The notes under the pieces were generated by a model. That model made no database searches, was not told the origin of the DNA, and saw only the letters and a program-made list of their open reading frames with translations. Position numbers and translations under genes: made by a program. From an uncultured Lachnospiraceae bacterium (GTDB lineage Bacteria > Bacillota > Clostridia > Lachnospirales > Lachnospiraceae), in the NCBI GenBank assembly GCA_934376945.1, contig CAKRPI010000037.1, positions 1 to 19,703 on the forward strand: 19,703 nt of DNA, written 5' to 3'. Shown one piece after another: positions 7,650 through 12,873 of this stretch. Numbering within the stretch: the stretch's first letter is position 1; each line of letters starts with the position of its first letter.

Positions 7650-7783
7650 ACGAGCCATGCTCCATTCGGAATCCGCCTGCGGCTACTTCCTCATGGACGG
7701 CTGTCGCCGTATAAAATAGCAAAAATAAACGCCCTTGCAAGTGAACTTGCAGGGCGTTATTTTTACTATTTTGCATGGCTCGT
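7650..7783. repeat. Divergent copy C of the structured repeat element
   Basis: The outer arms are ACGAGCCATGC (7650-7660) and GCATGGCTCGT (7773-7783). The core ATTCGGAATCCGCC begins at 7664 and continues GCGGCTACTTCCTCAT, matching copies A and B with scattered changes. It is followed by ACGGC-TGTC-GCCGT (7697-7710) and a long inner hairpin. The right junction TTTTGCATGGCTC corresponds to TTTTGCTTGGCTC in copy B. The stems differ in sequence from A and B but occupy equivalent places. Confidence 0.75.
7713..7772. terminator. Bidirectional terminator formed by the inner hairpin of copy C
   Basis: Going inward, AAAATAG, AAAAATAAACGCCC and TTGCAAG pair with CTTGCA, GGGCGTTATTTTT and CTATTTT around a TGAA loop, with one bulge. 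The AT-rich outer part supplies a U-tract in either direction. It lies just beyond the convergent ends of the BIG2 gene and the rubrerythrin gene and probably ends both. Confidence 0.75.
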
Positions 7784-7786
7784 AGC

Positions 7787-8329
7787 TTAGCCAAAGTATC
7801 TCTTTAACAGGCCTTCGAATGCTTTTCCGTGTCTAGCTTCGTCTCTTGCCATCTCGTGAACGGTGTCATGGATTGCGTCAAGATTTGCTGCTTTTGCGCG
7901 CTTTGCAAGATCAGTCTTGCCTGCGGTAGCTCCGTTCTCTGCCTCTACGCGAAGCTCAAGGTTCTTCTTGGTGCTGGAGGTAACTACTTCACCGAGGAGC
8001 TCTGCAAATTTTGCTGCGTGCTCTGCTTCTTCGTAAGCTGCTTTCTCCCAGTAGAGACCGATTTCTGGATAGCCTTCTCTGTGAGCAACTCTTGCCATAG
8101 CAAGATACATACCAACCTCAGAGCACTCACCCTCAAAGTTTGCGCGAAGGTCAGCCTTGATATCTTCCGGAACATCAGAAGCTACGCCTACTACGTGCTC
8201 TGCAGCCCAGGTCTTTTCCTCTGTCTGCTCAACAAATTTAGAAGCCGGTGCTTTACAGATCGGACATACCTCCGGTGCTGCTTCTCCCTCATAAACATAT
8301 CCACATACGCTGCATACAAATTTCTTCAT
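7787..8329 (-). CDS. rbr: Reverse rubrerythrin (rubredoxin domain first)
   Basis: 180 aa. Rubrerythrins are NAD(P)H-linked peroxidases of anaerobes that detoxify hydrogen peroxide. Here the rubredoxin-type iron site comes first (C6-x2-C9 and C22-x2-C25, [10 protein letters not shown] and CPICKAP), followed by a four-helix ferritin-like diiron domain. That domain has ExxH-type ligands in [10 protein letters not shown] and [12 protein letters not shown] plus Glu residues in [10 protein letters not shown] and [12 protein letters not shown]. This order is the reverse of classical rubrerythrin and is known from clostridia. AGGAGA precedes ATG at 8329. It has its own promoter with a PerR-like operator, and perR lies directly upstream on the same strand, so induction by peroxide is expected. 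Confidence 0.96.
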   Translation of the reverse strand: MKKFVCSVCGYVYEGEAAPEVCPICKAPASKFVEQTEEKTWAAEHVVGVASDVPEDIKADLRANFEGECSEVGMYLAMARVAHREGYPEIGLYWEKAAYEEAEHAAKFAELLGEVVTSSTKKNLELRVEAENGATAGKTDLAKRAKAANLDAIHDTVHEMARDEARHGKAFEGLLKRYFG

Positions 8330-8373
8330 AGTGATAATCTCCTTTTCTTATTAATTAAAAATGTTTATTGTTG

Positions 8374-8442
8374 TGAATCAGGCAGATCGTTTGTCAGGCT
8401 CTGACAACTGCGAGTATCCGCGCTTAGTATCTTCCTGATTTA
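8374..8442 (-). promoter_or_regulatory. Structured 5' leader of the rubrerythrin mRNA
   Basis: With transcription starting near 8467, the leader is about 137 nt. An outer stem joins 8376-8382 with 8434-8440 (AATCAGG with CCTGATT), extended by a G-U and a T-A pair. It encloses a perfect hairpin, TTGTCAG (8391-8397) with CTGACAA (8401-8407), and a segment holding two GATACT copies (on the minus strand). I do not recognise it as a known riboswitch. A cis-acting RNA or an mRNA-stabilising structure is possible. Confidence 0.45.
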
Positions 8443-8455
8443 GTGAATCAATATT

Positions 8456-8502
8456 AGTAACTATTACTGTTTTAATATAGCATGGTATTTCTTGATTGTC
8501 AA
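8456..8502 (-). promoter_or_regulatory. Rubrerythrin promoter with palindromic operator
   Basis: On the minus strand, TTGACA (8497-8502), a 17-bp spacer and TATATT (8474-8479) form a near-consensus sigma-A promoter. Just downstream lies the palindrome AGTAA-CTA-TTACT (8456-8468). Its position over the start site suits a repressor, and the perR promoter has a related sequence in the same place. PerR is the natural candidate. Confidence 0.72.
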
Positions 8503-8531
8503 GACCTTATTGAGAAAATCTTTCGGAATCT

Positions 8532-8930
8532 TCAGGAAGATGCTTTTGCCCTCAGGCAATGCTCGCAGGTGCCATAAAAATTAATCCGATAGGTGTCGAT
8601 CTGCCCTTTGCAGCTGACTGCTGCGGTATCCATCACAGAATCAATGTTTCCCATACCTGGAAGATCATAAACATTCTGGCAGCTGGTACAGATAAAATGA
8701 TGATGCCTCTGTACATTTGCATCAAAACGATCCGCACCTTCCCCGGTTGTGATTTTCATCACCTCTCCCATTTCCGTCAGAAGGGTGAGATTTCGGTACA
8801 CAGTACCAAGACTGATATTTGGATATTCCTCGCGGAGACAGGTGTAGACCGTGTCGGCAGTTGGATGATCGGTACGACCGGCCAGAAATTCCTTGATTGC
8901 CTCGCGTTGTCTGCTGTATTTTCTTTGCAT
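8532..8930 (-). CDS. perR: Fur-family peroxide regulator, PerR type
   Basis: 132 aa. The frame is open to 9029, but the promoter lies inside that extension. ATG at 8930 is preferred because AAGGAG stands 9 bases before it. Alignment with Bacillus PerR from memory puts all regulatory metal ligands in place: H22 (HPTAD), D70 (RFD), H76, H78 (RHHHF) and D89 (NVYD). The structural zinc cysteines are C81-x2-C84 and C122-x2-C125. The Asp at D89 is the residue that separates PerR from Fur in Bacillus. It probably senses peroxide through Fe-dependent histidine oxidation and represses rbr and itself. The rbr gene starts about 200 bases downstream on the same strand, with its own promoter between. Confidence 0.88.
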   Translation of the reverse strand: MQRKYSRQREAIKEFLAGRTDHPTADTVYTCLREEYPNISLGTVYRNLTLLTEMGEVMKITTGEGADRFDANVQRHHHFICTSCQNVYDLPGMGNIDSVMDTAAVSCKGQIDTYRINFYGTCEHCLRAKASS

Positions 8931-8951
8931 ACACTGCATCTCCTTAATAAT

Positions 8952-8999
8952 AATAATTGTTACTATAATTAATATAGCAAAAGAAACAGGATCTGTCAA
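8952..8999 (-). promoter_or_regulatory. perR promoter with autoregulatory-type operator
   Basis: On the minus strand, TTGACA (8994-8999), 17 bp and TATATT (8971-8976). Directly downstream is TAATTGTTACTATAATTA (8953-8970), an imperfect inverted repeat of the PerR/Fur box type. Aligned on TTACT, 12 of 18 positions match the operator of rubrerythrin. Confidence 0.7.
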
Positions 9000-9002
9000 G
9001 AA

Positions 9003-9054
9003 AAAACTGAAAAGCATGTATAAAAGCATGTATAAAAACTGAAAAGCATCTATA
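9003..9054. repeat. Short tandem repeat upstream of perR
   Basis: The unit AAAACTGAAAAGCATGTATA (9003-9022) is followed by its last 12 bases again (9023-9034) and by AAAACTGAAAAGCATCTATA (9035-9054). It lies just behind the perR -35 element, in the 340-base gap between perR and trxB. Confidence 0.85.
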
Positions 9055-9074
9055 GCTTCCGGAGTGCTTTCGTG

Positions 9075-9106
9075 TTGCTATTAAGAAAGGAAAATGGTAT
9101 TCTTAA
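9075..9106 (+). promoter_or_regulatory. Candidate trxB promoter overlapped by an inverted repeat
   Basis: TTGCTA (9075-9080), 17 bp, TATTCT (9098-9103). An inverted repeat, TTAAGAA (9081-9087) and TTCTTAA (9100-9106), covers the spacer edge and the -10, where a repressor would block RNA polymerase. The -35 and -10 each deviate from consensus, so the promoter call is moderate. Confidence 0.4.
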
Positions 9107-9180
9107 AGTGGAACGTTTATCTTCGGCGGAGATTGATTTTCGCTGAGATGAGTTTGTAATTAGCTTACCATAAAATCATA

Positions 9181-9244
9181 AAACAATAAAATAATGAAAC
9201 AATAAAATAATGAAACGATAAAATAATGAAACAATAAAATAATG
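9181..9244 (+). repeat. Four tandem 16-bp AT-rich repeats in the trxB leader
   Basis: AAACAATAAAATAATG at 9181, 9197 and 9229, with AAACGATAAAATAATG at 9213. The array ends 26 bases before the trxB start, just upstream of its ribosome binding site. Array length could vary by slippage. Confidence 0.95.
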
Positions 9245-9270
9245 AAACCATTACAACGGGAGGTAAGGAC

Positions 9271-10191
9271 ATGATTTATGATCTGATTATCGCAGGTTCC
9301 GGTCCGGCCGGCCTGACAGCCGCTATTTATGCAAAACGTGCAGGGTTATCGTTTGTTGTTCTGGAAAAGGAATATATGAGCGGCGGTCAGATACTGAATA
9401 CGTATGAAGTGGATAATTATCCGGGGCTTCCGGGAATTGGCGGTTTTGAGCTTGGAATGAAGCTGCGGGAGCATGCAGACAGGCTGGGCGTTTCTTTTAT
9501 TAATATAGAAGTGAGGCACGTTGAGCTTGAGGATGGCGGACGAATCAAGGCGCTTTACACGGATGGAGAAGTCTATCGTGCCAGGAGTGTGATTTTTGCA
9601 ATGGGGGCAAAACACAGGCTTCTTGGTGTCAGAGGGGAAAAAGAGCTGGCCGGAATGGGCGTTTCGTATTGTGCGACATGCGATGGTGCATTTTTTAAAG
9701 GAAGAACGGTTGCAGTCATCGGAGGCGGTGATGCAGCAGCGGAGGATGCCATTTATCTGGCAAAAGGATGTGCACAGGTTTACGTAATTCATCGAAGGGA
9801 TACAATGCGTGCAGCGGCAATTCTGCAGGAAAAGCTGCGTGAATGCGAGAATGTTACATTTTTGTGGGACACAGAGGTCACGCAGATTATCGGGGATGAA
9901 CACGTAGAGGGTGTATGGCTGAAGCATACAAAGAATGGCAAAGAGCAGCTGCTGGATCTGGATGGCGTGTTTATTGCAGTCGGAATGGTACCGGAAACAG
10001 GAATTATTTCGAAATTATTACAGACAGATGAAAACGGATATATTGTGGCTGGCGAGGATACGCTTACGAGTCAGCCGGGGATTTTTGCAGCGGGAGACAT
10101 CCGCACGAAGGCGCTCAGACAGATTATCACAGCAGCTTCGGATGGGGCAAATGCTGCATTTGCGGCACAGAAGTACGTGTTTGGGATGTGA
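9271..10191 (+). CDS. trxB: Thioredoxin reductase (FAD/NADPH)
   Basis: 306 aa, the usual length for the low-molecular-weight enzyme. It transfers electrons from NADPH through FAD and a redox disulfide to thioredoxin. The FAD-binding GSGPAG lies at residues 9-14, the redox motif C134-A-T-C137 is intact, and the NADPH domain has GGGDAAAEDA and HRRDTMRA. The C-terminal FAD motif is FAAGDIRTK. GGGAGG precedes ATG at 9271. No thioredoxin gene is adjacent. Its place beside perR and rubrerythrin suggests a part in peroxide and disulfide stress, although its own promoter shows a different inverted repeat from the PerR-like boxes. A ferredoxin- or flavin-linked variant of the family cannot be excluded, but the HRR motif favours NADPH. 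Confidence 0.94.
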   Translation: MIYDLIIAGSGPAGLTAAIYAKRAGLSFVVLEKEYMSGGQILNTYEVDNYPGLPGIGGFELGMKLREHADRLGVSFINIEVRHVELEDGGRIKALYTDGEVYRARSVIFAMGAKHRLLGVRGEKELAGMGVSYCATCDGAFFKGRTVAVIGGGDAAAEDAIYLAKGCAQVYVIHRRDTMRAAAILQEKLRECENVTFLWDTEVTQIIGDEHVEGVWLKHTKNGKEQLLDLDGVFIAVGMVPETGIISKLLQTDENGYIVAGEDTLTSQPGIFAAGDIRTKALRQIITAASDGANAAFAAQKYVFGM

Positions 10192-10284
10192 CAGGCCGTT
10201 TTTTATGGCGTCGGCGGTGCAGAAAAGGGTATAATTGTTAAAAATTGGCGCTGAAAAAGGAAATGCGCCGGGCAAGAATGAAAG

Positions 10285-10320
10285 AAAAGATCAGAGATGG
10301 AAACATTTCTGGTCTTTTTT
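10285..10320 (+). terminator. Likely trxB terminator
   Basis: AAAAGATCAGA (10285-10295) pairs with TCTGGTCTTTT (10308-10318), including one G-U pair, and a T-run follows. A separate small hairpin, GGCGC (10247-10251) with GCGCC (10265-10269), lies before it. The rest of the 413-base gap (10192-10604) holds repeat copy D and the regulatory region of the next gene. Confidence 0.55.
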
Positions 10321-10341
10321 GTTTCCATACGGTGCGTTTAG

Positions 10342-10368
10342 GAGCAGGCAGCGAAAGCGGATTGCGAT
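10342..10368 (-). repeat. Copy D, core fragment of the structured repeat element
   Basis: The plus strand reads GAGCAGGCAGCGAAAG then CGGATTGCGAT. This is the reverse complement of the copy A/B core with only a few mismatches. The inverted repeats that enclose the core in copies B and C are not evident here, so this is a remnant or a minimal form. Confidence 0.65.
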
Positions 10369-10446
10369 TGTACGCTTTATTTTATAATGGAGGGAAAATG
10401 CTGGTTTTACAGTGCTGGTTTCATTGTATAAGTTACAAAACTTGAG

Positions 10447-10485
10447 CGTAACGTTATCGAAATCATATCGAAAAGATTACGAAAT
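10447..10485 (+). promoter_or_regulatory. Four 11-bp-phased direct repeats upstream of the NlpC/P60 promoter
   Basis: CGTAAC, CGAAAT, CGAAAA and CGAAAT begin at 10447, 10458, 10469 and 10480, each separated by 5 bp. Equal 11-bp phasing of hexamers is the pattern bound by winged-helix response regulators of the OmpR/PhoB/WalR class. They lie about 20-60 bp upstream of the -35, suitable for activation. Confidence 0.55.
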
Positions 10486-10505
10486 TTAAAAAATATTAAT
10501 AATAC

Positions 10506-10534
10506 TTGACATATGAGTTCATATTTGCTATGAT
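10506..10534 (+). promoter_or_regulatory. Strong sigma-A promoter of the SH3-NlpC/P60 gene
   Basis: TTGACA (10506-10511), a 17-bp spacer, TATGAT (10529-10534). Within it, ATATGA-GT-TCATAT (10511-10524) is an inverted repeat that could be an operator. Transcription should start near 10541, giving a leader of about 64 nt. Confidence 0.82.
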
Positions 10535-10548
10535 TACGCCATGAGAAA

Positions 10549-10565
10549 TGTAACAAATTCGTAAT
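10549..10565 (+). promoter_or_regulatory. WalR-like box in the 5' leader
   Basis: TGTAAC, AAATT, CGTAAT: two hexamers with an 11-bp period matching the WalR consensus TGTWAH-N5-TGTWAH except for one base. The hexamers resemble the upstream phased array and have the same orientation. WalR controls wall hydrolases in Bacillus, which suits the gene downstream. Confidence 0.4.
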
Positions 10566-10604
10566 AAATATATTTGGTTTGGTTTTTTTGGAGGTTTGAA
10601 AGCA

Positions 10605-12635
10605 ATGAAAAGAGCAGTATTACAGTTTACAGCATGTGTTCTGGCAGCGGGAATGACCGTATCCGGAACGGGAATTGCAGCATTTGCGGCAAAGGATGAT
10701 ACACTGGCAGGTTTTGCCGGAAGTACCGTACAAAGTGTATCCGGAAGTGATATCACAGAAGTACAGGAAAGTGAAACAGCGACAGAGACACAGACAGAGG
10801 AGTCTGTGACAGAGGCGGCAACAGAAGCGCCGCAGGAAACAGCAACGGAAACAGCAGCAGAAACAGAAGCTGTGACAGAAGCACAGCAGGAAACGACAGC
10901 CCAGACAGAGGCTGTGACAGAAGCATCACAGGAGACTGCAGCGCAGGACGAGGCAGATACGACAGAAGCAGGTGATGCGGCCCAGACAGGCGTGCTGGAT
11001 ACCAGCATGAATGGTCAGTTGGCGTTTGCACAGTGTGAAGAGTATATTAATGTGAGAAAAGAAGCGAGCGTAGACAGTGAGGTAGTCGGAAAGGTTTATA
11101 ATAACGGTTCCGTTACGATTCTTGGTGCGATCGATGGATGGTATAAAGTACAGTCCGGTAATGCAACGGGTTATGTAAATGCAGAATATTTTGCAACGGG
11201 AGCAGCGGCAGATGCGATCGCAGAGGAGGTTGCCTACAATGTGGCAACGGTTTATTCGGATGCGCTGACGGTTCGTTCCCAGCCAAGTGAGGATTCAGAG
11301 GCAATCGGTACGGTGTACAGCTCTGATCAGCTGGAGGTCGTGGCTTGTGAGGGCGACTGGATGAAGGTTGCACTTGGAAATGATGTTTATGGTTATGTAA
11401 ACGCTTATTACGTAGGCTATGATACTTATTATGCAACTGCAGAGACGCTGGATGAAGAGCAGGCACGTCTTGACCAGCAGTGGATCGACTATCTTGCACA
11501 GCAGAAGGCAGAGGAAGACAGACAGAATCAGCAGTGGCAGGAATATCTGGATGCGCAGGCAGCACAGCAGAGTGCGGCAGAGGCTTCTTATTCAGAGCAG
11601 TCCTATGAGGCTCCGCAGGCAGCTGCTTCGGATTACAGCAGCAGCGCACAGGCAACAGCGGATGCGGCATACCAGAATTATTTAGATGCGCAGGCAGCGG
11701 CAGATGCGGCAACGACTCAGGCAGATGAGCAGCAGGTATACGATACTGCGGCAGCAGCACAGGAAGCATATCAGGAGTATGTGAATGCTCAGGCGGCAGC
11801 GGATGCTCAGGCGGCAGGCGGTTCCGGTTCGGAGGATTATTCTTATTCAGAGGAAACAGAAGCTCAGCCGTCTTATTCGGAGACACCGCAGACGGAAGCA
11901 CCGTCTTATGATTACAGCTACAGCGGTACAGGCGATGCTCAGGCAGTGGCAGACGCAGCATATCAGGCTTATCTGGAAGCACAGGCAGCAGCAGATGCAG
12001 CAACGACTCAGGCAGATGAGCAGCAGGTATATGATACTGCAGCAGCAGCACAGGCAGCATATCAGGCATACTTAAATGCACAGGCAGCAGCGGATGCAGC
12101 GGCAGCAGGCGGCAGCTATGAAGAAACAGAGGCACCTCAGTATCAGGAGACAGAGGCTCCGCAGTATGAGGAGACGGAAGCACCGCAGTATGAGGAAACA
12201 GAAGCTCCGCAGTATGAGGAGACGGAGGCACCTCAGTATGAGGAAACAGAGGCACCGCAGACAGAAGCACCGGTATCCTCTCTTGGAAGTTCAATTGTAA
12301 ACTTTGCAACGCAGTTTGTTGGAAATCCGTACGTATGGGGCGGCACAAGCCTGACAAACGGAGCAGACTGTTCCGGATTTACTCAGTCCGTATTTGCAAA
12401 CTTTGGTATTTCGATCCCGCGTACGGCAGCTGCTCAGGCATCCAGCGGTACACCGGTTGATTTAAGCGAAATCCAGGCCGGAGACCTGCTCTTCTATTAC
12501 GGAGACAGCGGAATCGGACACGTTACGATCTATATGGGCAACGGTCAGGTCGTACACGCAAGCAATGCAAGCACAGGTATTACTATCTCTGACTACGGTT
12601 ATCGTACACCGTGTAGTGCAAGGAGATATTGTTAA
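10605..12635 (+). CDS. Secreted SH3-SH3-NlpC/P60 peptidoglycan endopeptidase
   Basis: 676 aa. ATG at 10605 follows TTGGAGGT. The signal peptide is probably cut after AAFAA (residue 29). A Thr/Glu/Ala-rich linker (about 45-125) leads to two bacterial SH3 domains (about 139-198 and 205-270; INVRKEAS...GWYKVQSG and LTVRSQPS...DWMKVALG). Next come Ala/Gln-rich helical segments with two 56-residue repeats and six EETEAPQY repeats. The C-terminal NlpC/P60 domain (about 562-676) keeps the triad Cys589 (GADCSGF), His639 (GIGHVTIY) and His651 (VVHAS). It should cut gamma-D-Glu to diamino-acid links in stem peptides during growth or separation. The strong promoter implies high expression, and a terminator follows. 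Confidence 0.95.
   Translation: MKRAVLQFTACVLAAGMTVSGTGIAAFAAKDDTLAGFAGSTVQSVSGSDITEVQESETATETQTEESVTEAATEAPQETATETAAETEAVTEAQQETTAQTEAVTEASQETAAQDEADTTEAGDAAQTGVLDTSMNGQLAFAQCEEYINVRKEASVDSEVVGKVYNNGSVTILGAIDGWYKVQSGNATGYVNAEYFATGAAADAIAEEVAYNVATVYSDALTVRSQPSEDSEAIGTVYSSDQLEVVACEGDWMKVALGNDVYGYVNAYYVGYDTYYATAETLDEEQARLDQQWIDYLAQQKAEEDRQNQQWQEYLDAQAAQQSAAEASYSEQSYEAPQAAASDYSSSAQATADAAYQNYLDAQAAADAATTQADEQQVYDTAAAAQEAYQEYVNAQAAADAQAAGGSGSEDYSYSEETEAQPSYSETPQTEAPSYDYSYSGTGDAQAVADAAYQAYLEAQAAADAATTQADEQQVYDTAAAAQAAYQAYLNAQAAADAAAAGGSYEETEAPQYQETEAPQYEETEAPQYEETEAPQYEETEAPQYEETEAPQTEAPVSSLGSSIVNFATQFVGNPYVWGGTSLTNGADCSGFTQSVFANFGISIPRTAAAQASSGTPVDLSEIQAGDLLFYYGDSGIGHVTIYMGNGQVVHASNASTGITISDYGYRTPCSARRYC
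11658..12116 (+). repeat. Two 168-bp in-frame repeats inside the NlpC/P60 gene
   Basis: Units at 11658-11825 and 11949-12116 encode 56 residues each, both containing ADAATTQADEQQVYDTAAAA. They are predicted Ala/Gln-rich helices, separated by a Ser/Tyr/Glu-rich spacer. Confidence 0.9.
12117..12260 (+). repeat. Six 24-bp repeats encoding YEETEAPQ
   Basis: Six consecutive 8-codon units (the second reads YQETEAPQ) form a Pro/Glu-rich linker directly before the catalytic domain. Copy number is likely variable between strains because the units are nearly identical. Confidence 0.93.
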
Positions 12636-12640
12636 TATAC

Positions 12641-12694
12641 AAACCAACCAAAAACCAAACAAACCAAACAAACCAAAAACCAAACAAACCCAAA
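12641..12694 (+). repeat. CA-rich low-complexity 3' UTR
   Basis: About 54 bases consisting almost only of A and C in CCAAA/CAAAC repeats stand between the stop codon and the terminator of the NlpC/P60 gene. The tract is complementary in part to the TTTGGTTTGG stretch in the same gene's leader. Confidence 0.85.
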
Positions 12695-12702
12695 AGGAAG
12701 CG

Positions 12703-12735
12703 GCACACAGGAAAAGCCTGTGTGCTGTTTTCTTT
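12703..12735 (+). terminator. Terminator of the SH3-NlpC/P60 gene
   Basis: GCACACAGG (12703-12711) pairs with CCTGTGTGC (12717-12725) around AAAAG, followed by TGTTTTCTTTTT. Confidence 0.9.
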
Positions 12736-12762
12736 TTGCCGGGAAATGAGTTCTGCTTTTTG

Positions 12763-12791
12763 TTGCGTGCCGCGCATGATGGTGTTATACT
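12763..12791 (+). promoter_or_regulatory. Candidate xpaC promoter
   Basis: TTGCGT (12763-12768), exactly 17 bp, TATACT (12786-12791). Transcription would begin near 12798, just before a terminator-like hairpin. Confidence 0.55.
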
Positions 12792-12804
12792 CGAATCAGC
12801 ACAG

Positions 12805-12846
12805 AAAACAGCTGTCAAAGGAGAGGTTTTTTGGCAGCTGTTTTTT
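12805..12846 (+). terminator. Terminator-like hairpin in the xpaC leader
   Basis: AAAACAGCTGTC (12805-12816) pairs with GGCAGCTGTTTT (12833-12844; one G-U), followed by more T, with a 16-base loop containing AAAGGAGAGG. It starts within about 10 nt of the predicted transcription start and ends 27 bases before the xpaC ATG, so it may act as an attenuator or make a very short RNA. Confidence 0.6.
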
Positions 12847-12873
12847 CATTCTTATATGATGCAGGAGATTTTT

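Noticed and set aside
7829..8404. 191-residue plus-strand frame opposite rubrerythrin
   Set aside because: It is antisense to a certain gene, Cys/Phe-rich with no recognisable domain, and has no ribosome binding site.
8931..9029. 33-residue hydrophobic N-terminal extension of PerR
   Set aside because: It would make PerR look membrane-bound, but a near-consensus promoter lies inside it and a good ribosome site points to the start at 8930.
9181..9244. CRISPR-like array
   Set aside because: The 16-bp repeats are directly tandem with no spacers and no cas genes are nearby.
10245..10445. 66-residue frame after trxB
   Set aside because: It has no ribosome binding site, runs through a terminator hairpin and repeat fragment D, and the protein has no recognisable features.
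12565..12873. N-terminal extension of xpaC
   Set aside because: It overlaps the NlpC/P60 end, a terminator and the predicted promoter. The extension is Lys/Asn/Pro low complexity from the CA-rich UTR.
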